Of a stretch of DNA of 64,000 nucleotides, positions 34,096 through 45,900 are shown piece by piece. Location of the stretch: positions 215,246,314 through 215,310,313 of the forward strand of contig OY992539.1 of assembly GCA_963921195.1 (NCBI GenBank), in the 5' to 3' direction. Position numbers and translations under genes: made by a program. Each line of letters opens with the position of its first letter. The first letter of the stretch is position 1. The notes below the pieces were generated by a model. It did no database searches, had not been told where the DNA came from, and saw only the letters and a program-made list of their open reading frames with translations. The DNA is from Pegoplata infirma (taxonomy: Eukaryota > Arthropoda > Insecta > Diptera > Anthomyiidae).

Positions 34096-35282
34096 ATAAC
34101 ACCGTCCAACAAATTGAAACTTTTGGCTGTACGCATGAACCGGACCAGGAAATTCGGAAAGTTGGGCCAAAAATAAAGTACCCGTGTCTCCCAGTTTTTC
34201 TAGATCAATTCGCGTTTTCGCGAAAAATGCAACAAAAAAAAGTTTCCACAACAGAAAAAAATTATGCAATTCAGAAAGTGGGGTTAAAAAAAAAAACTCC
34301 CGTGTCTCTCAGTTTTCGCGATCAATTCGCGTATTCGCGAAAAACGGTAAAAAAAATTTTTTGCACTGTAAAAAAAATAAAATAAAAATAATTCAATAAA
34401 TTTTTTTAAATTGCATTTACCTAACTCAATATTTTATTTTTAGTCCCAAAAATTCGGAAAGTTGGGCCACAAATAAAATTTTTCTAGATCAATTCGCGTT
34501 TTCGCGAAAAATGCAACAAAAAAAAAGTTTCCACAATAGAAAAAAATTATGCTATTCAGAAAGTGGGGTTAAAAAAAAACACCCGTGTCTCTCAGGTTTT
34601 CACGATCAATTTGCGTATTCGCGAAAAACGATAATTTTTTTTTGCACTGTTAAAAAATAAATATAAAAATAATTCAATAAATTTTTTCAAATTGCATTTT
34701 TTCCTAAATTAATTTAAAAAAATTAGGTGAATATTTTATTTTTAGTCCCCCTTTTCTAATGTAGTAAATTTTTTTTTAAGTGTGCAATAAAATGCATTTT
34801 CGCGAAAATGTGAATAGATGCATAAAACATTGGGAGACACGAGAATTTTATTTTTAGCAATTTTTGTATAAGGACCGTTATTCTACTGTAAATCATGTAT
34901 ATTTATGTTTTATATTTATAAAAAATAATGCAATACATTTTTTCAAAATTGCATTTTTCGTGAATTAATAAAGAAAAACTAGAACAATATTTTATTTTAA
35001 GCCCTATTTTCAGAATTTAGTAAATTTTTTCAAGTGTGCAAAAAAAATGCATTTTCGCGAAAACGCGAATTGATATAAAAAAACTGGGAAACACAAGAAT
35101 GTTATTTTGAGCCTTACTTTCTGAAAAGCGAACATTTTTTAATATAGTATTTTTTTTTTTTGCGTTTTTCGCGAAAACGCGAATTGATCTAGAAAAACTG
35201 GGAGACACGTGTATTTTTTTTTTGTCCCTACTTTCAGAATTTTCGGGTCCGGTCCATGTGTACAAAATTGTGTCGGACGGTG
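34096..35282. mobile_element. Foldback element FB4 with ACACCGTCC ends and CGCG repeats
   Basis: ACACCGTCC (34099-34107) and its complement GGACGGTGT (35274-35282) form the ends. GAACCGGACC / GGTCCGGTCC words lie about 35-45 bp further in. The interior is two inverted sets of a roughly 110-300-bp unit containing GTGTCTCCCAGTTTTTCTAG, GATCAATTCGCGTTTTCGCG and TCGCGAAAAATGC. TTTTCGCGAAAA is itself palindromic. The 71-97 codon ORFs on both strands are the same repeat in different frames. Host flanks do not show an unambiguous target duplication. Confidence 0.8.
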
Positions 35283-35329
35283 TAATAGGTCGTGCCGTAA
35301 AATTTAAATTTTCGAATTTCGTGCCATAA

Positions 35330-35615
35330 TACCGGCCGAATGATGTCTACGAAAGAGAAGATTGTGGATAAATTTATGTATAGGGTTTTTATATTTGCTT
35401 AATAATCTTGACAATGGAATCTGACAAATTCCGAAACACGTGTCGATTAAGTCTTGCAAAAATGACCAACATAAATAAATTTAAAAACAGAAAAATAATT
35501 TTCGTGAAAATTATTCTATGAGAATATCATAGTTTTAATTAGTAAAGGAAATAATGACCTCGAGCTAGATAAACCTACTCAAAATATAATATTTTAAAGG
35601 TCGAATAAAACAAGT
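35330..35615 (+). mobile_element. Penelope-like terminal fragment with hammerhead motif
   Basis: Ends with AATGACCTCGAGCTAGATAA and TTTTAAAGGTCGAATAAA (to about 35609). The hammerhead fold is in 35403-35449. Matching sequence, in inverted pairs, occurs at 47.66-48.05 kb. No protein-coding part remains. Confidence 0.5.
35403..35449 (+). ncRNA. Hammerhead-ribozyme-like motif (probably decayed)
   Basis: Stem I TAATC (35403-35407) pairs with GATTA (35445-35449). The catalytic box is TTGACAA (35408-35414), two changes from CTGACGA. After one extra T, stem II is GGAAT/ATTCC (35416-35420, 35428-35432). GAAA follows at 35433-35436. Stem III is ACA/TGT (35436-35438, 35441-35443) with a CG loop, and C35444 is in the cleavage position. 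The order and adjacency are those of a hammerhead with a minimal stem III, known from Penelope-like retroelements. The box changes at the first and sixth positions, and the extra T, would probably impair cleavage. Confidence 0.5.
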
Positions 35616-35770
35616 TTAATTTTTCAATAAAAATTTATCGGAATATAAATTATTTTTTAACGAAATTAGTCTGAGAAGTCGGAAAATGTTAAGAATGTTA
35701 TGTAAAAAATATTTTTAATCCAAAACTGCTGATCAGCGTCTATGGACCAAAATCGCGTTGTTATATTTTT

Positions 35771-36240
35771 ATACCCTCCACTTGTTGTTAGTGATAACAC
35801 GGTATATAAAGGTTTTTCATTCCGTTTGTAACTCATCGAAATATCGGTCTGAGACCCCATACATTATGTTTATAATTGATCAGTGATCGATTTTAAGACA
35901 TTCTAGCGATGTCCGTCTGTCTGTCTGTCTGTGGAAATGGCGATCCTGGTCAAAATACAACACAGAGATGAAATTTAACATATTTATTGGAAGTTCTCCC
36001 GAGCAGTTTGGTATTGAATTTGAGCAATATCGGTTCAGCGGTTCAAAAGTTATGAACGAAAATGCAAGGACACCTCAAATATTTTGGTACATTCAACATA
36101 ACCTAAAAATACGAAATGCTTTAATTCGTCTGCTGGTTGACATATGTGAACATAATTGAACACCGTATGGTATTTAAACATGTTCAAACATATTTTTTGA
36201 CAAAAAAAGAAAAAAATTGCAGATTTTTTTTACCAATTTT
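35771..36240 (-). mobile_element. Helentron-like copy, truncated by a tandem array
   Basis: Begins with the hairpin end ATACCCTCC (35771), has TTCCGTTTGTAACTCATCG, a GTCTGTCTGTCTGTCTG tract (35916-35932) and GGTTGACATATGTGAACATA. It then runs into AAAATTTTTTTTCGCGG-type sequence. The usual AACAAG end is never reached; the 36.2-38.5 kb array starts instead. Confidence 0.75.
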
Positions 36241-38470
36241 TTTTCGCGGAAATTCTTTTTCCAAAAAAAAAAATTTTTTATCAAAAGTAATTTCCTTTAA
36301 AATAAAATAAAAAAAATTTTCCCATTAAGAACTCAAAAATTCAAAATTTTGGAGCCGAATTTGGTCAAAAAAATTCGGACACGAATTTTGGTCAAAAAAG
36401 TAATTTTTTCAAAATTTGACCGCTGGTTGCTGACTGGATATGTCCTTGCAAAATTTATTTATAAATTTTTCCACAATCAACTCTTCCGAGGCCATGGTTC
36501 GGCAGTTATTACGACACGATATGCAAAAAAAAATCCCATAAAGAACTCAAAAATTCCTAAATCCTAAATTAGTTCAAAAATTCGGACACAAATTTTGGTC
36601 AAAAAATTTATTTTGCTTTGCATTTTCAAAACCAATTTAGAATAAAAATAATTTTTATGTTTAAAAATTCCAAATTTTTATGTCTAAAAATTCCAAATTT
36701 TTTAACCGAATTTGGTCAAAAAAATTCGTACACGAATTTTGGTCAAAAAAGTATTTTTTCAAACTTTGACCGCTGGTAGTTGACTGGAGGTGTCCTTGCA
36801 AAATTTGTTCATAAATTTTTCCACAATCAGCTCTTCCGTGGCCATCATTCGGGAGATATTACGACACGAAATTTAAAAAATTTTCCCATAAAGAACTCAA
36901 AAATTCCTAATTTTTGAGCAGAATTTGGTCAAAAAAATCGAATTTTGGTCAAAAAAGTATTTTTTTTTAAACTTTGACCACTGGTTGCTAACTGGAAATG
37001 TCCTTTCAAAATTTGTTCATAATTTTTTTCACAATCAGTTCATTCCATCGTTCGAAAGGTATTACGATACGAAATTCCAAAAATGTTCCCATAAATAACA
37101 TAAAAATTCCTAATTTTTGAGCTGGATTTGGACAAAAAAAAATCGAACCGGAATTTTGAAAAATTTGTTCATACATTTTTTAAAATCAGCTCTTCGGCAG
37201 GTATTACGACATGAAATTTCAAAAATTTTCCCATAAAGAACTAAAAAATTACTAATTTTTGAGCAGGATTTGGTCAAAAAAATTAGGACACGAATTTTGG
37301 TCAAAAAAGTAATTTTTTCAAACTTTGACCGCTGGTTGCTGACTGGAGATGTCCTTGCAAAATCTGTTAACAAAAAAAAATTCCACAATCAGCTCTTCCG
37401 AGGCCATGGTTCGGCAGGTATTACGACACGAAATTAAAAAAAAAATCCCATAAAGAACTCAAAAATTCCTAAATCATACTTTAGTCAAAAAATTCGGACA
37501 CAAATTTTGGTCAAAAAAGTAATTTTGCTTTGCATTTTCAAACTTTTGGGACCGATTTGGAATAAAAATAATTTTTATGTTTAAAAATTCTAATTTTTTT
37601 GACAGAATTTGGTCAAAAAATTCGGACAAGAATTTTGGTCAAAATGTATTTTTTTTAAACTTTGACCGCTGGTTGCTGACTGGATATATCCTTGCAGCTC
37701 TTCCGAGGCCATGTTTCGGCAGGTATTACCACACGAAATTCAAAAAATTTTCCCATAAAGAACTCAAAAATTCCTAATTCCGAATTAAGTCAATAAATTC
37801 GGACACAAATTTTGGTCAAAAAAGTAATATTGCTTTGCATTTTCAAACTTTTGGGTCCAATTTGGAATAAAAATAATTTTTATGTTTAAAAATTCCAAAT
37901 TTTTTAACAGAATTTAGTCAATAAATTCGGACACAAATTTTGGTCAAAAAAGTAATTTTTTAAACTTTGACCGCTGGTTGCTGACTGGAGGTGTCCTTGC
38001 AAAATTTGTTCATAAATTTTTCCACAATCCGTGGCCATCGTTCGGCAGGTATTACGAAACGAAATTCAAAAAATTTTCCCACAAACTCAAAAATTCGTAA
38101 TTCCAAATTTAGTTAAAAATATCGGACATAAATTTTGGTCAAAAAAGTAATTTTGCTTTGCATTTTAAAAATTTTGGGACCAATTTGGAATAAAAATAAT
38201 TTTTATTCCAATTTTTAAAATTCCAAATTTTTTAACCAAATTTGGTCAAAAAATTCGGACATGAATTGGTTGCTGACTGGAGGTGTCCCTGCAAAATTTG
38301 TTCATAAATTTTCCACAATCAGTTCTTTCGTGGCCATCGTTCGACAGGTATTACGAGGCGAAATTCAAAAAAATTTCCAATAAAGAACTCAAAAATTCGT
38401 AATTTTTTAGCCGCATTTGCTCAAAAATTCGGACAGATATAACGACGCCAAATTCAAAAATTTAGATTTA
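36240..38470. repeat. 2.2-kb tandem array of a ~200-350-bp unit
   Basis: Seven or eight copies of a unit with TTTGACCGCTGGTTGCTGAC, GTCCTTGCAAAATTTGTTCA, GGCAGGTATTACGACACGAA and CATAAAGAACTCAAAAATTC. The GCTGGTTG anchors lie near 36422, 36771, 36980, 37330, 37669, 37975 and 38267. Units vary in length by loss or gain of a TTTGCTTTGCATTTTCAAA segment. The 66-92 codon ORFs are the repeat in frame. Confidence 0.9.
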
Positions 38471-38882
38471 ACGGATTGCCCTAATGTATAATTCGTATGG
38501 AACAAATTTTGTTGTCATCAAAACAAATGTTTTGTAATATTCCATGAAAAATCATTACCGGAAATTGGCTTGAAAATGTCAATGTTGCATAATATTTAAT
38601 ACAAAGAGTGGGTGGTGTTTGTTTTTGGAGGGTGGGGTGAATAGGAAAAATGGGGGGGCGGGAGGGGATATTATTTGTTCTAGTCATTTATATAAAAAAA
38701 AGAGGTGTTTGTGTTAAATTGTTCGAAATTGTGAGGTATAATATGGTATTTAGATATTTTTTTGGTAATATCCGTTTTATAAAACAAAATTGCCAGAATT
38801 TTAGATTTTTTCATTTTTGGCAATTTGCCTGCTAGTTTTTATATTAAAAATTTGCTTGAAAATATATAACAATACTAATCAC
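38471..38882. other. No gene recognised; G-rich patch
   Basis: Unassigned. A G-rich stretch at 38619-38668 (GGAGGGTGGGG, then GGGGGGGCGGGAGGGG) stands out in this AT-rich DNA. Confidence 0.5.
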
Positions 38883-39071
38883 TAGGCAAACCAAAAATAT
38901 GCATTTATTAATTAAATTTGAGCCCTAAAAGTATGCAACAACATATTTGAAAATTAAGTCAGACAACCTAAATAAAAATATATATGATTTCTGACTTATT
39001 TTACTATTTTGTTGTTGCATACTTTAAGGGCTTAAATTTAATTAATAAATGCATATTTTTGGTTTGCCTAC
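38883..39071. repeat. Hairpin with ~61-bp arms carrying the CCTAAAAGTATGC motif
   Basis: The left arm (38883-38943) and right arm (39009-39071) are inverted complements with only a few differences (ACCAAAAATATGCATTTATT against its complement near 39050). The loop is about 65 bp. The motif CCTAAAAGTATGC lies at 38924-38936 and its inverse at 39017-39030. Looks like a small MITE or inverted duplication. Confidence 0.85.
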
Positions 39072-39413
39072 TAATCACAGTCATAAACTTACATTTCAAA
39101 AAGTAATGTGATGTTTAAAATTGTTGGTGTATTTAAAAGAAGATATTTACCTGGAAAGAGAAGAATAGAGAACAAAAAAATTTAATAATTATAAAATCAA
39201 TCAAGATTATAGTAAAGGCTTAATTTATTTTAAAGCATACTTTTAGGAGTGTTAGTTTATATTAGACTAAAGTATAGTTTTAAGTGTTGAATACTTAAGG
39301 TTGCTTTTAGTTTTAAAATGTTTAAAGCCTAGAAGTCCTTTTTCAAAAAATCTTATAGAAGTTTACTAAAACGTGCGTTTAAAGGGTTAAAATGTTCTAC
39401 GAATGATTTTTTT
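39072..39413. other. Unassigned, with GCATACTTTTAGG motif
   Basis: No gene. GCATACTTTTAGG occurs at 39234-39246, and a short inverted relative of the 25.5 kb duplication at about 39365-39405. Confidence 0.5.
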
Positions 39414-40028
39414 ATACCCTCCACCTAGTGATAGAGGGTATATATAAGCTTGTCATTCTGTTTGTAACTTATCGAAATATCGGTCTGGGACCCCATAAAG
39501 TATATATATTCATGCTCCCTGACCGATTTTAAGACATTCTAGCGATGTCCGTCTGTCCGTCTGTCTGTCTGTCTGTGGAAAGGGTGATCACGGACAAAAT
39601 ATTGCACAGAGATGACTGAAACTTACCATATTTATTGGAAGTTCTCGCGAGAAGTTTGGTATTGCATTTGAGCGATATCGGTTCAGCGGTTCAAAAGTTA
39701 TGAACGAAAATGTAAGGACACTTCAAAAATTTTGTTGAATACATAACCTAAAAATACAAAATGCTTTAATTTGGCTGCTGGTTGACATATGTGAACATAA
39801 TTGAACACCAAATAGTATTTAAACAAGTACGAACATATTTTTGACAAAAAAAGAAAAAATCGCGGATTTTTTTTTTAACAAAATTTTTTTTCGCGGAAAT
39901 TTATTTCCAATTTTTTTTTTTTCAAAAGCAATTTCCTTTTAAATAAAGTTTTTTGCAATTATCTGTTTGAAGTTGTGGAGAGTATCACTCTACATTCGGC
40001 AAGGCCGGATTTAACTTTTTTACTTGTT
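39414..40028 (-). mobile_element. Complete helentron-like copy
   Basis: Starts at the hairpin end ATACCCTCC (39414). It has GTCCGTCTGTCCGTCTGTCT (39547-39570) and GGTTGACATATGTGAACATA, and ends GGCAAGGCCGGATTTAAC then ACTTGTT (40022-40028). The next copy starts 200 bp downstream in the opposite orientation. No ORF. Confidence 0.85.
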
Positions 40029-40228
40029 TAACCTAGACTTGTGCTTAATCATTCAGTTGAGTGACCGCTCATTTTCGTTTATTTAAATTAAAAGACTTAG
40101 TTTGTTATTCTAGTTCAATAGGTCATTTGTTTCGTCTGTTTTCGTCTGTTGTTTTTGGTTTCGTTCAAAAATACAAAAATATTGAATAAAAACATAAGAA
40201 TCACTACATGAAAAATAAATGATATTTT

Positions 40229-40803
40229 AAACAAGTAAAAAAGTTAAATTCTTGCCTTGCTAAATGTATTGATAACCTCCATAATGTTAAAAAAATTATC
40301 TGCAAAAAAAATTGTAAAAAAAAATTCCGCGGAAAAAAATTTTTTGGTGAAAAAATTTTTTTCGTGAAAAAAATCCGCGAATATGTTTTTTTTTTTTTTT
40401 TGTCAAAATATGTTTGTTCTTGTTGAAATACCGTAAGGCATCGAATTATGTTCATAAATGTCAACCATCAGCCGAATTAAAGCATTTTGTATTTTTAGGT
40501 TATGTTGAATGTAAATTTTCGAAGTGTTCTTACATTTTCGTTAATAACTTTTGAACCGCCAAACCGATTTTGCTCAAATGCAATACCAAACTGCTCGAGA
40601 CAATAACAAGTAAACATGTTAAGATTCAGTCATATCTGAGTAATATTTTGGCAGTGATCGCCATTTCAACAGACAGACAGACGGACATCGCTAGAGTGTC
40701 TTAGAATCGAGCACTGAAAAAGTGATCGATTAGTTGACAACCAGTGTATATGGGGTCAAAGTGTTAGAAACGGAATAACAAAGTTATATATACTCTCTAA
40801 AGG
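40229..40803 (+). mobile_element. Helentron-like copy with scrambled right end
   Basis: Starts AACAAGTAAAAAAGTTAAAT (40229), runs through the AAAATTTTTTTCG interior and ACAGACAGACAGACGGACAT, and reaches ACAAAGTTATATATACTCTC. The GGAGGGTAT end is absent. Sequence after it is a different duplicated unit (40803-41030). Confidence 0.75.
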
Positions 40804-41030
40804 CGCGGATCCACGGGACGAAATAGGAAATTTTAAGAACCAAAAATTTTAGAGTGGACCGATTTTATTTTTTTTTCCAATTAGTATATTTTAAGAAAGG
40901 TCGTATACCACAATTTCGAAGTGTTAGAAAAGGAATGACAAACTTATATGTACCCTCTACGGTCACGGATCCACGTGGCGAAATAGAAAATTTTATCAGC
41001 CAAAAATTTTAGAGTGGACCGAAAAATGTT
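40803..41030. repeat. Tandem duplication, ~180-bp period
   Basis: GGATCCACGGGACGAAATAG...AGTGGACCG (about 40808-40862) recurs as GGATCCACGTGGCGAAATAG...AGTGGACCG (about 40967-41021). The intervening part repeats the GTGTTAGAAACGGAATAACA end of the element to its left. Confidence 0.8.
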
Positions 41031-41604
41031 TTTTTTTTTTTTTTAAATTTTACTGATACACAAAAAAATAATCTAAGAATTTCTGTTTATTTCATACGAT
41101 ATATATTTTAAAAAATAAACCACCAAAAACATTAAAATGATTAAATCTTTCAAGGCAAACAAAAAAAAAACCAACACAACCATTTGCTTAATACACTTAC
41201 CAAGAAAAATAAAGCTTCCTCAAGTACTATTTTTTATAGTCTTTATACATTTAATCCTATAAATACCACAAGCCTTTCAGAAACAGCTACTAAAACCATT
41301 TATATATTTAATTTCATTCTATTCATGGTAAAAAAAACAAAAAAAAAAACTGCTTTTAAGTGTAAAAAAAAAGTATTTTTCTAACATTTCTTTGACAAGG
41401 TAAGTAGTTGTTTTTAGCCTTTAACATTACTAAAGTCATTAATCATTTAAAATATACACAACAAACAAAAAAAAAATCTAAAAAAAAAAAAAACGATGTA
41501 ACCTTGTCCTTAAAAAATCAAATTCATTGCGGAAATTTAATCATATAAAATAAAAAAAAGAATAGAAAATTTCTGTAATAAAAATAATCTTTATTCATAT
41601 TTTA
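41031..41604. other. No gene recognised
   Basis: A/T-rich with several poly-A runs. The 66-codon ORF at 41184-41384 is threonine- and lysine-rich, without a domain, and is probably chance. Confidence 0.5.
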
Positions 41605-42391
41605 ACCGAGTAAAAAATTATATAAAATTATATATTATTTGATAAAATTATATAAAATTATATATAATTATATAAGATTATATAAACAGGTTTTAGAAAA
41701 TTGTATAAAACTTTACATAATTTGATATAATTATATTCAGGATTTGGTGGATATAATTTTATAAAATTATATCAAATTATATCTAATTTGATCAAATTTT
41801 ATAACATTATATCAAATTGTATATAATTTGATATAATTTTATAAAATTATATACACCAAACCCTGGATATAATTATATATAATTTTATAAAATTATATAT
41901 AATTTTATAAAATTATATATAATTTTATTCAAATATATATAATTTTATCAAATTTCATATATTTTTATCCAATTTTTCTGAAAACTAAATTTTTTATAAA
42001 GTTTTATAAAATTATATCAAATCCAGGATATAATTTATATAATTTTATAAAATTTTATTTATTTTTATAAAATTATACATAATTTTATAAAATTATATAT
42101 AACTTTATTCAATTATATATAATTTTATCAAATTTTATTTATTTTTATCCAATTTTTCTGAAAACTAAATTTTTATAAAATTTTATAAAATTATATCAAA
42201 TTGTATATAATTTGATATAATTTTATAAAAAAATATCCACCAAATCCTGGATATAATTATATATAATTTTATCTAATTTTCTGAAAACTTTAACCTGTAT
42301 ATAATTTTATATAAATATATTTAATTTTATATAAATATATATAATTTTATCAAATTATATATAATTATATATAAATCTTTTTTACTTGGGT
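41605..42391. mobile_element. AT-only foldback element
   Basis: ACCGAGTAAAAAA (41605) and the complementary TTTTTTACTTGGGT (42378-42391) mark the ends. Inverted pairs follow inwards: ACAGGTTTTAGAAAATT against AATTTTCTGAAAAC...ACCTGT, and AGGATTTGGTGGATATAATT against ATACACCAAACCCTGG. The interior is built from TATAATTTTATAAAATTATA palindromes. No coding capacity. Confidence 0.7.
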
Positions 42392-42940
42392 ATATTTATA
42401 ATAAAAACCATAAAATTTTATAGAATTAAATTTTTTATGATTATGTTTTCAAACTTTGTTTTTCAATAATGTTTATATTAACCTAAACAAAAAAAATTTT
42501 ACGAACTGGAGGTGGACAAATGTGGCATATAACCCTTTTATTATTATTATTATGGCTTTTTATTGACTAGGACATTGTTTAACAACTGAACCAGCTGGCA
42601 AACACAAAAAATAAACTGGAATAGTACAAAAAAACTGATATACAACAGAACATATAAAAAAAAAGATTTATAGCGCAATAGAAGAGATACGCAGCTAGAA
42701 ATAACACCGGATGGGTTTAAGGAATTTGGCTAGGAAAAAAAAAAGTAAACATTAAAAAGGAAACGGATGGAAAAAAGACCATATAATGGCCAGAAAATTA
42801 CCGGGCTTAAAGGAAGTTAGAAAAGGTATGCTCACAATGTAAGGTAACCCATTAGTTTGTATCCCAAAAAAAATCTTTCCTTAAAATGAAGGACGAAGTA
42901 GAGTTAATTGAAAACAATTGGGTAGGTAAGGGGACATTTG
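42392..42940. other. No gene recognised
   Basis: AT-rich with a short (TTA)n at 42538-42555 and a somewhat more complex stretch to 42900. No ORF with a domain. Confidence 0.5.
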
Positions 42941-45900
42941 GGTAAATTAGGGCAATCTAAAATCCACATCTTTTTTTCGTAACTCTTCTCTGTCTTCAGG
43001 ATCACAATAGGTTGTGAAAGTACTGTGATCTATGAAAATGTACTTTTGGTACCTTTTATATTTCCTGAAATAATGGTCCTCCCAAAAGATATAGATCCCC
43101 ATAAGGCTGGGTTTTTGCCAATGTTTACTCTGAGGGGATAAAAGGTGAACTTTTGGAATTTTTTTATTTTCTGAAATAATGGAAATTTCGTTTCTTACGA
43201 GGGTAAAAGGAAAAAAATGTGCAATTTTGGTACTTTTTATATTTCCTGAAAAAATTATCACAGAATATTGAAATTTGGAATGTAGGATACTTTGGTAAAA
43301 AAATATTCTGGAAAAAGTAATTTTAGAAACCGCTTTTTAACGGGATAAAAAAATTTTACTTTTGGTACTTTTTATATTTACTGAAAAAATGGTACCAAAC
43401 ACTTATGACTGGGGATCCTTGGTAAAAAAAATCTAAAACAAACTCATTTTGAAAATTCCGTTCCTAAGGGGGGTAAAAAATTACTTTTTTTATTTCCTGA
43501 TATAACGGTTCTAGAAACTTCAAATTTGGAATGCAAAAGTAAAAAATTTTACTTTTGGTACTTTTTATATTTCATGAAAAAATGATCCTAGACACTTGAA
43601 ATTTGAAATGAAAGTGTTCTTTCGGTACCGTTCATTGGAGAGTAAAAGGGGTAAAAATGTGTACGTTTGGTACTTTTTATATTCCCTGAAAAAAATTATA
43701 ATAGACCCTTAAAATTTAAAATGTAGGATCCTTCAGTAAAAAAATATTCGGAAAAAGTACTTTTTAGAAACCGCTTTTTTAATGGCGTAAAAAAATTATA
43801 CTTTTGGTACTTTTTATGTTTCCTTAAAAAATGGTCCCAAAAACTAAAAATTTTGTAAAAAAAAATGTGAAACAAATTCTTTTTTTTTAAATTCCGGGGG
43901 GTAAAGGGGGGTAAAAAATTTACTTTCGGTACTTTTTTTTTAATTCCTGACATAATAGTACTAGAAACTTAAAATTTAGAATGCAAAAGTAAAAAAATGT
44001 ACTTTTGGTACTTTTTATATTTCCTTAAGAAATGATCACTTGAAATTTGTAATGAAATTTGAAATTTGTAATGAAATTTGTAATGAAATTTGAAATTTGT
44101 AATGAAGGATCCCGTGGTGAAAAAAAAACATTCTTCAGAAAATACTATTTCGAAATTTTGTTTTTAAGCGGGGTTAAAAAGTATAACTTTGGTACTTTTA
44201 ATATAACCTGAAATAATGATCCTAGATACTTGAAATTTAAAATGTAGTGTCATTTATAAAAAAAAATCTGCAAAAGTACTTTTTGGAAATTCCATTTTTA
44301 AAGGGGTAAAAAAGTGTTCTTTCGGTAACGTTCTGAGGAGAGTAAAAGGGGTAAAAATGTGTACTTTTGGTACCTTTTATATTTACTGAAAAAATTAACC
44401 TAGACTCTTAAAATTTTGAATGTAGGATCCTTCGGTAAAAAAAATATTCTGGAAAAAGTACTTTTTAGAAACCACTTTTTTAATGGGATAAACAAATTTC
44501 ACTTTTGGTACTTTTTATTTTTCTGAAAGAATGGTCCCAAAAACTTAAAATTTGTAATATAGGATCCTTTGGTGAAAAAAATAGATACTTGAAATTTGAA
44601 ATGGAAGTGTTCTTTCGGTACCGTTCCTAGGAGAGTAAAATGGGTAAAAATGTGTACGTTTGGTACTTTTCATATTCCCTGAAAAAATTTGAAATGTAGG
44701 ATCCTTCATTAAAAAACATATTCTGGAAATAGTACTTTTTAGAACCCGCTTTTTTAATGGGGTAAAAAAATTGTATTTGGTACTTTTTACATTTCCCGAA
44801 AAAATTGTCCCAAAAACTAGAAATTTGTAATGTAGGATCTTTCGGTAAAAAAAAATGATCCTAGACACTTGAAATTTTTGAAATGAAAGTGTTCTTTCGG
44901 TACCGTTCTTAGGAGTACTTTTGGTACATTTTATATTCCCTGAAAATATTATCCTAGACTCTTGAAATTTGAAGTATAGGATCCTTCGGTAAAAAAAAGA
45001 TTCTGGAAAAAGTACTTTTTAGAAACCGCTTTTTTATGGTTTAAAAAAAATTTACTTTTGGTACTTTTTATGTTTCCTTAAAAAAATGGTCCCAAAAACT
45101 AGAAATTTGTAATGTAGGGTCCTTCGATAAAAAAAATGTGAAACAAATTCTGTTTTAAAATTCCGTTTCTAAGGGGGTAAAAAATTGTACTTTCGGTACT
45201 TTATTTATTTCCTGACATAATGGTTCTAGAAACTAGAAATTTGGAATGCAAAAGTAAAAAATTTAACTTTTGGTACTTTTTATATTTCATTAAAAAATGA
45301 TCCAGACACTTGAAATTTGTAATGAAGGATTCTGTGGTGAAAAAAACATTCTTCAGAAAATACTATTTCGAAATTTTGTTTTTAAGCGGGGTTAAAAAGT
45401 ACATTTTTGGTACTATCAATATATTTGAAATAATAACACCATATAAGTACTTGAAACTTGTAATGTAGGATCCTTCGGTAAAAAAAAAAATCAGCAAAAA
45501 ACTTTTTGAAAATTCATTTTCTAAAAAATTGTACTTTTGGTACTTTATTTATTTCCTGACATAATGGTTCAGAAACTTGAAATTTGGAATGCAAAAGTAA
45601 AAAATTGTACTTTTGAAACTTTTTATATTTCCTTAAAAAGTGATCCTAGACACTTGAAAATGAAAGTGTTCTTTCGGTACCGTTCCTAGGAAAGTAAAAT
45701 CGTAAAAATGTGTACGTTTGGTACTTTTTATATTCCCTGAAAAAATTATTCTAGACTTTTGAAATTTGAAATGTAGGATCCTTTGTTAAAAAAAATATTC
45801 TGGAAAAAGTACTTTTTGGAAACCGCTTTTTTAATGGGGTAAACAAATTTTACTTTTGGTACTTTTTGTATTTCCTTAAAAAAATGGTCCCAAAAACTTG

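Noticed and set aside
41605..42391. Replication origin or matrix-attachment region suggested by pure AT content
   Set aside because: Inverted ends and inner inverted pairs make a foldback element the simpler reading; AT content alone is not evidence.
43696..44868. Minus-strand ORFs of 85 and 107 codons that resemble each other
   Set aside because: Both translate the GGTACTTTTTAT tandem array; multiples of three in the repeat spacing explain the open frames.
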